64,000 bases of DNA, taken from positions 3,596,001-3,660,000 of the forward strand of contig OZ243944.1 of assembly GCA_965214295.1 (NCBI GenBank), written 5' to 3'. A model generated the notes under the pieces. The model searched no databases, was not told the origin of the DNA, and saw only the letters and a program-made list of their open reading frames with translations. Position 1 is the first letter of the stretch. Each line of letters opens with the position of its first letter. This DNA is from JAJDUF01 sp965214295. Lineage in GTDB: Bacteria > Chloroflexota > UBA11872 > UBA12225 > JAJDUF01. This document shows, one piece after another, positions 9,008 through 17,477 of this stretch. A program made the position numbers and the translations under genes.

Positions 9008-10864
9008 TCAACCGCGAATGCGGATCAGCCAGGGAGCCACCGTGAGCGCCTGGCCGGTGCCGGTGACCGGTGCAGCGAGCGCCATCAGCCACGCCACCAC
9101 CTCCGACCGCTCGGTCGGCATAATCCACCCGAGTCCGAGGCGGTGCAGCGCGCTCGCCGCCTCGGCCGTCTCCGGGAGTAGCTCCGGGGCACGGGGGCGG
9201 ATATCCACCACTTCGGGATCGCGGTCGTCCGGCAAGCGGGCCAAGGTACGCGCGTACTCGACAGCCGTCGTGAGGTCGCCCAGGCAATCTGCCAAGCCCT
9301 GCGCGACGGCCTGCCGACCCGTCCACACCCGGCCTTGCGCGACGTCATCGAGCTGCGCGCTGTCGAAGCGCCGGCCGGTGCTGACGACCTGCTTAAAGCG
9401 GTCATAAGCCGTACTCAACAGGCGCCCGACCTGCTGGCGCTGGCGCTCGTTCCACGGCTGCACCGTCTGGTAGAGGCTCGCACTTTGACCGCGGCTCAAC
9501 TCGACGGTCGCAGCGCCGAGCCGGTCGTACACGCCGCCGAGTACCGCCCGCACTAGCAGCACCCCGATAGAGCCGGTGATCGTCGTCGCCTGGGTAACGG
9601 TGGCGTTGCACGGCGCAGCCACGTAGTACCCGCCCGAGGCGGCGGTTGCGCCGAGGTAGGCCACGACCGGTTTCAGCGCCCGCACGCGCTGCACCTCATG
9701 GGCAATCGCGGCACAGGCGCGCTCGGCCCCGCCCGGCGAATCTATCGCCAGCACGATAGCGGCGACTCGCTTGTCGGTGGCCGCCTGACGCAGCGCCTGC
9801 ACGACCGAGCGGCTGCCGGCGAGGGCCGGCGCCGGCAGCGGCAGCGGTGGTGGGCGGCGGCCGGGGCCTTCGACAATCATCCCCGTGACGGTGACGACGG
9901 CAATCACACGCTCCGGGCGCGGCCGAAAGGGGACGAGCAGCCGCGAGACGGCGCTCTCCCACGTGACGACCGCAGCCGGCGCACTATCACTGCCCAGATA
10001 GGCGCCTAGCTCATCCTCAAAAAGGGTTGCATTGATGAGTCCCACCTCGACGGCATGCTGCAAGTCGAACGGCGCACTGTTCAGCAACGCACGCAGCTGC
10101 TCCGGCGTCAGGCCCCGGTCCGCGGCGAGCGTCCCGACCACGTGCGCGTAGAGATCGTCGAGGAGCCAATCCAGGTTCCGGCGGTGCTCTGGCGACATGT
10201 CGCGGCGGGTCAACGAGTCACCGGCGGCCTTGTACGGCGAGACGGCGACCACCTCGAAGCGGAGGCCCGCGCGGGCCAACGTGTCGCGCAGAAAGGTGGC
10301 GGAGAGATGGAGTCCCAAGGCGTTGAACTCGCCCGCCGGCACCGCCACCACCCGGTCACAGGCAGTGGCCGCGAAATAGCTGGCCAAGCTGACCTCGGTG
10401 AGGTAGGCGACGGTCTCCAGACCCCGCCGCTTGGCACGCGCAAAGATACCGCGCAGCGCCTCCGCGCCGGCCAGTCCGGGCGGCGGCTGCCGTAGGTGGA
10501 ACACGACGCCCCGCACGCGCGGATCGGCGGCGAGCGTATCCACCCGGCGGCGTAGCTCGGCCAAGCTCACCGGCCGCCGGGCCAAGAACGGCAGCCGATT
10601 GAGCGGAAACGGCCGCGGTCGCGCGTCGCGCTCCGCCAGCGGCCCGTCAATCGGCACCACCACGTAATCGAGCCGCGCCTTGCGCCGCTGCCGTGCGGCA
10701 TTGCGCGCGGCCAAACCATAGCGGCGCGCCGCCGTCCCAACCGCCACCGTGCCCTTGCGTACCGTCGCAGCAGCCTGGCCGCCTCCGGCATCACCGGCTT
10801 CTGCCGCCGCGGCCGGCGCCGGCGGCGCGGCCAGTGTCACATTGCCGCGCCCAACAAGTCTCAC
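9008..10864 (-). CDS. sppA: Signal peptide peptidase SppA, tandem-domain S49 protease
   Basis: 618 residues, the length of the 67K-type SppA with two S49 domains. The catalytic Lys is in the N-terminal domain (AVSPYKAAGDS, Lys212) and the nucleophile Ser in the C-terminal domain (GATAASGGYYVA, Ser410); IDSPGGAE lies near residues 375-381. It degrades remnant signal peptides at the cytoplasmic membrane. Residues 15-60 are rich in Ala and Arg rather than forming a clear transmembrane helix, which is unusual for this membrane-bound family. The GTG start has a GGGGAGG sequence upstream. An extended -10 (TGGTATAAG) lies 24 bases before the start. Confidence 0.93.
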   Translation of the reverse strand: MRLVGRGNVTLAAPPAPAAAAEAGDAGGGQAAATVRKGTVAVGTAARRYGLAARNAARQRRKARLDYVVVPIDGPLAERDARPRPFPLNRLPFLARRPVSLAELRRRVDTLAADPRVRGVVFHLRQPPPGLAGAEALRGIFARAKRRGLETVAYLTEVSLASYFAATACDRVVAVPAGEFNALGLHLSATFLRDTLARAGLRFEVVAVSPYKAAGDSLTRRDMSPEHRRNLDWLLDDLYAHVVGTLAADRGLTPEQLRALLNSAPFDLQHAVEVGLINATLFEDELGAYLGSDSAPAAVVTWESAVSRLLVPFRPRPERVIAVVTVTGMIVEGPGRRPPPLPLPAPALAGSRSVVQALRQAATDKRVAAIVLAIDSPGGAERACAAIAHEVQRVRALKPVVAYLGATAASGGYYVAAPCNATVTQATTITGSIGVLLVRAVLGGVYDRLGAATVELSRGQSASLYQTVQPWNERQRQQVGRLLSTAYDRFKQVVSTGRRFDSAQLDDVAQGRVWTGRQAVAQGLADCLGDLTTAVEYARTLARLPDDRDPEVVDIRPRAPELLPETAEAASALHRLGLGWIMPTERSEVVAWLMALAAPVTGTGQALTVAPWLIRIRG

Positions 10865-10887
10865 ACTCTGCCTCCCCTGCCCCCATA

Positions 10888-10896
10888 CTTATACCA
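10888..10896 (-). promoter_or_regulatory. Extended -10 promoter element upstream of sppA
   Basis: On the minus strand TGGTATAAG matches TGnTATAAT-type extended -10 promoters. No strong -35 is visible. Confidence 0.4.
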
Positions 10897-11025
10897 GGCG
10901 CCGGGACTATCTTGCCGAAGTGCCTATTTACCTTCACAATAACAACCGCCTGGGGACACAAAGAGCGGCAAGTCGCCTTGCCTCAAAGATAGAGCGGTCC
11001 TTGGGCAAGTGGAGGCACGCGGCCG

Positions 11026-14000
11026 ATGGCAACCTTGAAGTACGGTGTAAATTTTCTCAACTACCTGTCCCAGCAGCTTGCCGACCTTGATGGCATCACG
11101 ACGCTGGCGCATGAGCTTATCCAGAACGCGGACGATGCCAAAGATGACGCCGGGAGGCGCGCTGCCACGCGGATCACCTTTGATGTCACAGACGATGCCC
11201 TGGTCGTTAGCAACGATGCTGTCTTCAGGGAGGATGATTTTGAGCGGCTGCGGGAGGTTGCCAGCGCCTCGAAGCGCAGTGAAGCCGGGGATCGCACCAC
11301 GGGGGCATTCGGAGTCGGCTTCATCTCCGTGTACCAGATCACCGACCGGCCGGAGATACGCTCGGCAGGCCGCCATTGGACCCTGCGCCCTGAAGAGCAA
11401 GAGATAGATGAAGGCCGCTCGGAAAATAAGGACACCATTTTGCGGCTACCCTGGGCCTTTGATGAATCGCCGGTACGTAAAGGGCTACGAAAGCCGCCGG
11501 TTGATAAGAGTAGTATTGATTCATTTGCCGAGGATCTTAAGAAGAAACTGCCTAGAGCTATTCTTTTCTTGAAGAAGCTGGACACTATTGAGGTGCTTCG
11601 CAATGGAGAACATATCACACATGTAAAAAGAGTTACTGGTGGGAACACTACCAAGGTCTACTGTGATGGTGTAATCCAGACTTGGCAGTTCATAAAAGGT
11701 GATTTCTGTAGTAAAGCGTCTCAACTTAAAGGTGAATTCTCGCCTACTTATATCGAGGATAATCGCTCAGACTGCGTTCGGGTCGCGATTCCTGATTCGC
11801 CTCTTGACGACGGTTTACTATTCGCGACGTTGCCGACCAGGGAGGAGACCGAGCTACCGTTTCACATAAATGCGGATTTCTTTCCTAACACAGACAGGAA
11901 ATCCATCGTATTCGGAGACACGCATAGGCGTGAGCATAGGTCCGAGTGGAACCGTGCGGCAATGGAAGCAGCTGCCGTTGCACTTTCTGATTGCCCTGCA
12001 GGTTGTCGCCTTGCCCTGCAGGATATGTTCAAGGACGACGCGCCAACATTCTGGGGCATCTTGGAGCGGCTGCAACGTAAATACAAGGATCGTGGAGACA
12101 ACCCACAGATTCCGTTAGGAGCGTTCTGGGAGAGATTGTCTCCTGCTCTGCCAAACTCTCCGGTCGTGTACACGGAGCCGGGGAAATGGGTCACACCTGC
12201 CCAGGCCCGCATTCCAACGGGTGATAAGGAAAAAGAGGCTGTGCCCGCGTTCGGTGCTCTAGGCATCAAGATGGTCCATCGCGACCTGCTGCAATACCGC
12301 AATATCCTCACAAGTATTGGTGTAGGCACGCTGCAAATCGAGCATATCCACCGAGCACTCCAGAATAAGGGAATGGTTGGATGTATACCCAGTGACAATC
12401 CTCTCCCGGCCGGCACCTTGGAACTGCTGTGGCAGGGAATTCACGGGGTACTGGAAAACACTCAAGGACGTACCAACCGGTTAGAAGCTGAGAGGTTACT
12501 GAAACAATGCGCGTTAGCGCCAGGAGTGGATGGGCGGCTCTGGCCATGTGGTCTCGTTTACCGATCCGATGGGCCTACCCGCAAACTTTTCGCTCCGCTG
12601 ATGGGCCACAATGCCGCCTCGTTCTTGGCCGTAGAGGGCATACCCTTACTGCAAAGGCTCTGCCCACGGTTTACACCGGGCAGTGCTATCAGAGAGTTAG
12701 AGCGCCCGGAGGCACCGTGGTGCAATGACCGCTTCGATCCCGCCGCCTTGCTCCGCTGGTTCGATACCCGCAAGTCCAGGTTAGGAAAGAGTCTACGTGA
12801 ACGGCTCGCACAACTGCCGATATTCCCATCCGAGGATGGACGACTCCGGCCAGGTAAGCATGTTTACTGGACTGATGATGATGATACCCGTAAACTCTTT
12901 GCTCCATTGATGGGCCACGACATCGCCCTATTCCTAGCTGAAAAGGTGATAGACATACCCTTGCTGAGGGAGCTTTGCCCACAGTTTACGCCGGGCAGCG
13001 CCATTGCAAAGTTAGAGTGTCTGGAGGCACCGTGGCGCAATGGACGCTTTGACCCCGTAGACCTACTCCGTTGGTTCGACGGCCGCAAGTCCAGGTTAGG
13101 AAAGAGTCTACGTGAACGGCTCACACAACTGCGGATATTCCCCTCCGAGAGTGGGCATCTCCGACCGGGTAAGCATGTTTACCGGGCTGATGAGCGTACC
13201 CGCAAACTCTTTGCTCCGCTGATGGGCCACGACGCCGCCCCGTTTCTAGCTGAAAGGGTGATGGACATACCCTTGCTAGAAGAGCTTTGTCCACGGTTTA
13301 CGCCTGGCAGCGCCATTACAGAGTTAGAGCGTCTGGATTATGATGATTTTCAGGCGCAGTGGCGCGCTGGAAGTCTTGACCCCGCCGCCCTACTTCATTG
13401 GTTCGATGATCACAAGTTGGAGTTAGGCCAGAGCTTACGTGAACGGCTCGCACAACTACCGATATTCCCATCAGCAAAGCGTCTGCATCCCTTGAAAGAC
13501 TTGTGGCTGCCGGGCGGCTTTCCCGATCCGACAGGAGCGGCCGAACTCTTGGATATAGAGAGTCTGGGCGATCTTACAGACTTCCTGGTGTCTCTTGGTG
13601 CCCAAAAACTAACCTTTAGAGATTATGCCGTGCGCTACATTCCGGCTGCATTCGCTGCTGACAGTGATACGAGTCCAGAGATCAAGCGCGAACTCTTGGG
13701 TGTTCTGGCGAAACATATCGGTCTTATTACAGATAGCCATGAGGTGAGGGATCGACTCGCCACGATGCATATCGTTGAATGTACCGATGGTGAGTTCAGA
13801 CAACCGGGGACAGTTTACTTCCCCAACACAGAAGTAAAAGCGATTTTGGGTGATCATGTCAGCTACGCACACGTTCCAGGAAATTCAGGGAGTAGAGCCG
13901 ACCTTTACCGCTGGTTGGGCATCCAAGAGTCGCCGCGTGCTGAGGACATAGTGCGAGCTATCGACAAACTGATTGCTCGAATCCCGAACCAAGAGGCTAG

Positions 14001-16443
14001 AAAGGGAATAGCGAGAGTTCTGGATGCTGTAGGGAAGGCGTGGGCACAGCTTGATAACGTGAGCTTGTTGCGAGAAAGCCTTCCCACACGGAGGATCATT
14101 GAATGCACTGATAGCGTGTTCAGACGACCAGCGGAGGTTTACTTCCGGAATAAGAAGGTAGAAGCGATTCTAGGAGATCGCGTCAGCTACGCCCTCCTCG
14201 CTAATTCTCACCGCCGGATACTAACCATTTTGGGCGTCAAAGACAGACCTCAGGCTGAGGATATACTACGAGCTATCAATAAACTAGCAACCCAACTACC
14301 GGATCAAGAGAACAGAAAGAAAATGCTTAATATTCTGGAGATTATAGGGAAGGGCAAGGAACGCTATAGTTCCTTGAAGAGCAAAGCCTGGCTACCGGCC
14401 GAGGGCGATCCGAAGCAGTGGTACAGACCTGACGAACTGTACGCTGCATATAATAAAAACCTTTTCGCGTCTCGGGCGCAATTCCTGGATTTACCCGTCA
14501 GGGACCAAGGAGAAATCAGCGAATTTCTGAGATACCTGGGAGTGAATCTCAGCCCACATCCGTCCCAGGTAGTTAGCCATCTACTCTGGTGGTCCTGCTC
14601 CAAGCGTAATCAACCGCCTCCGAAAGGTATCTACAGATGGTTGAACAACCCCAGAAATACACAACCTGGCGACTTGAAACGGTTACGGCGCACTGCATGC
14701 CTCCACATTGGAGGCAAATACCTGCGTCCGGACCAGGTTTTCTGGGGGCAACACCCCTTCGGCAGGTTCCGCTTCACGCTAGGGGATGGCTTCCGGCAAT
14801 ATCCGAAGCTGCTCTCAGCACTTGGTATCAGGGAGGCACCGGATTACCGGGATGCCATCGAAGTGTTGAAGGAGATTCCGGGGGAGGTAGGGAATAACAC
14901 ATTAGGTCAAGAGGATAAAAATGTCGTGATTCAATGTTGGGATATTTTGGCTGATGCTTTCCAAAATGGGGTCCTTGATGCCGAAAGTATAAGGGAGGAA
15001 TTGTGCAACGTCAAATGTGTACTGAATAGTCAGGACGTGCTGCAATCTCCATCCCAGATGTTCTTCGAGGACCGTCCTGGTCTTGCAGATAAGATCCCTG
15101 AGCAATTAGGCGATAAATCGATTCCGCGACCGGAACGTGTTTGGAGAGCAATGGAGGCTGCCGGAGTCAGGCCAATCTCGGATGTAGTACGAGGCACTGT
15201 AGAAAAACCTATAAAACACCGAGAAGACGATAAGCTGAAGAAGCGAGTCGCGAAGCGTGCGCCTCTCATCAAGACTATATCGGATGGAATGACCGACGAC
15301 GGAGGTATCCCGCTTGACAACATTCGCTTCTTTCATGCTGAAGATCTTAAGGTGAAGTGGCATACTGACATCTCTAACGGCAATCACCTGTCTCTGTACG
15401 AAGCGGTTTCGGCGCACTTGGATGGTGAAGAAGGGATCATCTACTTCACTTTAAGAAATGATAATGATTATCCGTGGCCTGACATTGCACGGGAGTTGGC
15501 TCAGGCAATCGCTCCAGACGAGGAGATTGGCCGCGTTTCTCCTGGCCTCAAGACTATTCTGGAGGCTGACACTTACGAGACTGCCTTGGCGGATTCTAGA
15601 GCTTTGGGCATAGTTCCTACTGAAGAGTTGGAGAAGCTGGAGAGCATTGGAGCCGTCGCAGAAGCACTTGACGAGGCACCTCCATCTGACGTAGAACAGG
15701 AGCCGCCAACTTCTCCGCAGGATGAGCCAATAGCTGGTGATGTCACTGAAAAGACTCCCCAGGTCGAAAGGCCAAAACCGGCTTTACCGTTGAGCGGCGG
15801 CGCACCTGGCCTAACGGTGCCTACAGTACCGGGTCCCAGCCGAGACCTCCCGGATCAAGAGGGTGAGCCGCCAGAAAGCCTTCCTGTGCTCAACGACACA
15901 CCCGCAGGGCCGAGCGGCGGCGATGGAACCGCCACAACGACAGGTAGCCGCAGCACCTCTACCCAGCGCGGGCAGGGAGGCCGGGGCAGAACACAGTTCC
16001 ATTCCTATGTTGCCGTGCAGCCGGACAGGGAAGGGCCATCCCCGGAGGGAGCGGAGGAAGCAGACCGGAGGTTAGAGCTTGAGGAAAGCGCCATCGATTT
16101 CATCTTGGAGTGCGAACCCGAATGGAAGCCTACGCCCCAGGGCAACAAGGGTTACGACCTATACAAGGCTGACCAAGACGGCAAAGTGATACGCTGGTGC
16201 GAAGTCAAGGCGATGACCGGGCCTTGGGATGATCGTCCGGTCGGGCTAACCCACACGCAGTTCAAGAAGGCGCAGGAGTGCGGCGATGACTACTGGCTTT
16301 ACGTGGTGGAGCACGCTGGTACTGCCGACGCTCGTATCGTCAGAATCCAGGACCCGGCCGGCAAAGCACGGACCTTCACGTTCGACCATGGCTGGCGTGA
16401 GGTCGCGGATGTTGATGATGGTGATACGGGGCCATCTTTTTAG
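11026..16443 (+). CDS. Sacsin-like GHKL ATPase with internal tandem repeats and C-terminal DUF3883-like domain
   Basis: 1805 residues. The N-terminus is a GHKL (Hsp90/sacsin-type) ATPase: N-box HELIQNADDA (Glu30, Asn34) and G-box TTGAFGVGFISVY (91-103). Three tandem repeats of 103-104 residues start near residues 518, 621 and 725 (RKLFAPLMGH..FTPGSAI..LLRWFD..SLRERL..IFPS). A second repeat pair of 108 residues starts near 916 and 1024 (IVECTDGEF..YFPN and IIECTDSVF..YFRN). After a Pro/Gly/Ser-rich linker (about 1560-1670) comes a DUF3883-like domain with Asp1711 and EVK (1726-1728), compatible with a PD-(D/E)xK-like fold. Base composition is clearly more AT-rich than its neighbours, suggesting transfer. 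Such ATPase-DUF3883 fusions are frequent in defence islands; a defence role is inference. No partner gene is adjacent. Confidence 0.85.
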   Translation: MATLKYGVNFLNYLSQQLADLDGITTLAHELIQNADDAKDDAGRRAATRITFDVTDDALVVSNDAVFREDDFERLREVASASKRSEAGDRTTGAFGVGFISVYQITDRPEIRSAGRHWTLRPEEQEIDEGRSENKDTILRLPWAFDESPVRKGLRKPPVDKSSIDSFAEDLKKKLPRAILFLKKLDTIEVLRNGEHITHVKRVTGGNTTKVYCDGVIQTWQFIKGDFCSKASQLKGEFSPTYIEDNRSDCVRVAIPDSPLDDGLLFATLPTREETELPFHINADFFPNTDRKSIVFGDTHRREHRSEWNRAAMEAAAVALSDCPAGCRLALQDMFKDDAPTFWGILERLQRKYKDRGDNPQIPLGAFWERLSPALPNSPVVYTEPGKWVTPAQARIPTGDKEKEAVPAFGALGIKMVHRDLLQYRNILTSIGVGTLQIEHIHRALQNKGMVGCIPSDNPLPAGTLELLWQGIHGVLENTQGRTNRLEAERLLKQCALAPGVDGRLWPCGLVYRSDGPTRKLFAPLMGHNAASFLAVEGIPLLQRLCPRFTPGSAIRELERPEAPWCNDRFDPAALLRWFDTRKSRLGKSLRERLAQLPIFPSEDGRLRPGKHVYWTDDDDTRKLFAPLMGHDIALFLAEKVIDIPLLRELCPQFTPGSAIAKLECLEAPWRNGRFDPVDLLRWFDGRKSRLGKSLRERLTQLRIFPSESGHLRPGKHVYRADERTRKLFAPLMGHDAAPFLAERVMDIPLLEELCPRFTPGSAITELERLDYDDFQAQWRAGSLDPAALLHWFDDHKLELGQSLRERLAQLPIFPSAKRLHPLKDLWLPGGFPDPTGAAELLDIESLGDLTDFLVSLGAQKLTFRDYAVRYIPAAFAADSDTSPEIKRELLGVLAKHIGLITDSHEVRDRLATMHIVECTDGEFRQPGTVYFPNTEVKAILGDHVSYAHVPGNSGSRADLYRWLGIQESPRAEDIVRAIDKLIARIPNQEARKGIARVLDAVGKAWAQLDNVSLLRESLPTRRIIECTDSVFRRPAEVYFRNKKVEAILGDRVSYALLANSHRRILTILGVKDRPQAEDILRAINKLATQLPDQENRKKMLNILEIIGKGKERYSSLKSKAWLPAEGDPKQWYRPDELYAAYNKNLFASRAQFLDLPVRDQGEISEFLRYLGVNLSPHPSQVVSHLLWWSCSKRNQPPPKGIYRWLNNPRNTQPGDLKRLRRTACLHIGGKYLRPDQVFWGQHPFGRFRFTLGDGFRQYPKLLSALGIREAPDYRDAIEVLKEIPGEVGNNTLGQEDKNVVIQCWDILADAFQNGVLDAESIREELCNVKCVLNSQDVLQSPSQMFFEDRPGLADKIPEQLGDKSIPRPERVWRAMEAAGVRPISDVVRGTVEKPIKHREDDKLKKRVAKRAPLIKTISDGMTDDGGIPLDNIRFFHAEDLKVKWHTDISNGNHLSLYEAVSAHLDGEEGIIYFTLRNDNDYPWPDIARELAQAIAPDEEIGRVSPGLKTILEADTYETALADSRALGIVPTEELEKLESIGAVAEALDEAPPSDVEQEPPTSPQDEPIAGDVTEKTPQVERPKPALPLSGGAPGLTVPTVPGPSRDLPDQEGEPPESLPVLNDTPAGPSGGDGTATTTGSRSTSTQRGQGGRGRTQFHSYVAVQPDREGPSPEGAEEADRRLELEESAIDFILECEPEWKPTPQGNKGYDLYKADQDGKVIRWCEVKAMTGPWDDRPVGLTHTQFKKAQECGDDYWLYVVEHAGTADARIVRIQDPAGKARTFTFDHGWREVADVDDGDTGPSF
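12577..13485 (+). repeat. Three tandem 309-312 bp repeats inside the giant ATPase gene
   Basis: The units begin with ACCCGYAAACTYTTYGCTCC at 12577, 12886 and 13198. Similarity is high at DNA level as well as protein level (e.g. AAGTCCAGGTTAGGAAAGAG is identical in units 1 and 2), so amplification is recent. Confidence 0.85.
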
Positions 16444-16500
16444 GCGGCCGGGTGTCTGGATTGCGGCTTCCGCCGCAATGACGGGGGAGGGTACTGGCCG
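16444..16500. repeat. REP-like palindrome between the giant ATPase gene and tRNA-Trp
   Basis: GGATTGCGGCTTCCGCCGCA is one of the genome's short palindromes. Nothing coding is seen. Confidence 0.6.
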
Positions 16501-16505
16501 GTGGA

Positions 16506-16534
16506 TTGCGCCGCGGGCGGGGGCACGGTAGAAT
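16506..16534 (+). promoter_or_regulatory. Sigma-70-type promoter of tRNA-Trp
   Basis: TTGCGC, a 17-base spacer, then TAGAAT, ending 18 bases before the tRNA gene. Confidence 0.5.
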
Positions 16535-16552
16535 TGGTGAGGTTGCTGCCGA

Positions 16553-16623
16553 GCGGGCGTGGTGTAGTGGTAACGCATCGGTCTCCAAAACCGAAAACGG
16601 GGGTTCGATTCCCTCCGCCCGTG
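16553..16623 (+). tRNA. tRNA-Trp (CCA anticodon)
   Basis: A cloverleaf can be drawn by eye: acceptor GCGGGCG/CGCCCGT (first pair G-U), D arm GTGT..ACGC with AGTGGTA loop, anticodon stem TCGGT/ACCGA with loop CTCCAAA, a 4-base variable region, and T arm GGGGG-TTCGATT-CCCTC. The 3' CCA is not encoded. Confidence 0.93.
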
Positions 16624-16663
16624 CCCTCTCTTCCCACCTCAAGCTAAGGCCGCTGGAGCGTGC

Positions 16664-17317
16664 ATGGAGCTTCGCTGGCTCGGAGACTCCTGCGTCTACA
16701 TACGTAGTACCCAGGCGACCGTGGTCTGTGACCCTTATCTGGGCTTGGCGGGAGCGTCCCCGCTCCAGGCGAATATCGCTACCGTGAGCGGCGGCCGCTG
16801 GCCGGCCGTCCCCTTGCATCCGCTGGCGCCCGCCTGTCGGCTGGTGCGCGGGCCGGGCGAGTTCGAGCTGCGCGGGGTATACATCACCGGACATGCGGTG
16901 CCGCCGGCCGACCGCCCCGTTCGCAATACCGTGTACCTCATTGAAGCGGACGGTCTCGCTATCTGTCATCTGGGCAGTCTGGGGACGCGGCCGCCGGAAC
17001 GGGTGCTGCGGCCGGTCGCGGCCGTGGATGTGCTGGTGGTGCCGGTCGCCGGTGCCGGCTCCTGCTCCGATGGTGGCGCTGATGCGCTGTGTGTGACGGA
17101 AGCTGCCGAGCTGGTGAGCGAGCTGGAGCCGCGCCTGGTGGTGCCCGTGTTCTGCGCTCCCACCACGGAGCATGAAGCGCTCCTCGCGCGTCTCTGCCGC
17201 GAGCTGGGTATTGCTGCGGTGCAGCCGCAGTCGGCGCTGACGCTGGGGAGCACCCCGCTGCCTGATGGGCCGGCCGTCGCGGCGCTGACGGTAGCCGCGC
17301 CGCGCGCGGAGCCGTGA
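16664..17317 (+). CDS. UlaG-like MBL-fold protein lacking the HxHxDH motif
   Basis: 217 residues. The start (MELRWLGDSCVYIRS..VVCDPYLG) and core blocks (GPGEFEL, NTVYLIEADGLAICHLGSLG, VDVLVVPVAG) match UlaG-type metal-dependent hydrolases of the metallo-beta-lactamase fold. Where relatives carry SHxHxDH, this protein reads ATVSGGRWPAVPLHPL, so the main metal site is missing. His98 of CHLG remains. It is probably a catalytically altered or inactive homologue. It lies between tRNA-Trp and pyrG on the same strand; no link to either is evident. Confidence 0.75.
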   Translation: MELRWLGDSCVYIRSTQATVVCDPYLGLAGASPLQANIATVSGGRWPAVPLHPLAPACRLVRGPGEFELRGVYITGHAVPPADRPVRNTVYLIEADGLAICHLGSLGTRPPERVLRPVAAVDVLVVPVAGAGSCSDGGADALCVTEAAELVSELEPRLVVPVFCAPTTEHEALLARLCRELGIAAVQPQSALTLGSTPLPDGPAVAALTVAAPRAEP

Positions 17318-17382
17318 GCGAGGCGCGACGGTAGAACGCTCGTTCTCATAACAGAGCCGCTGCTCAGGCGGTGGCAGCCGCT

Positions 17383-17448
17383 CGCGCGCCAAAGCTGCAC
17401 CTTCCCGACTGTGCGCGGGACCGTGAGGGCGTGCAGCTTTAGCCCGCG
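17383..17448. repeat. 66-bp palindromic element upstream of pyrG
   Basis: Arms CGCGCGCCAAAGCTGCAC and GTGCAGCTTTAGCCCGCG. The outer CGCGnGCCAAA ends resemble the inner repeat of the 127-bp elements (CGCGGGCCAAAACTCCGG), with a different interior. It ends 29 bases before the pyrG start and could affect its expression as an RNA hairpin. Confidence 0.7.
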
Positions 17449-17477
17449 ACACACCGCCGGTAGCGAGAGGAGACGGG

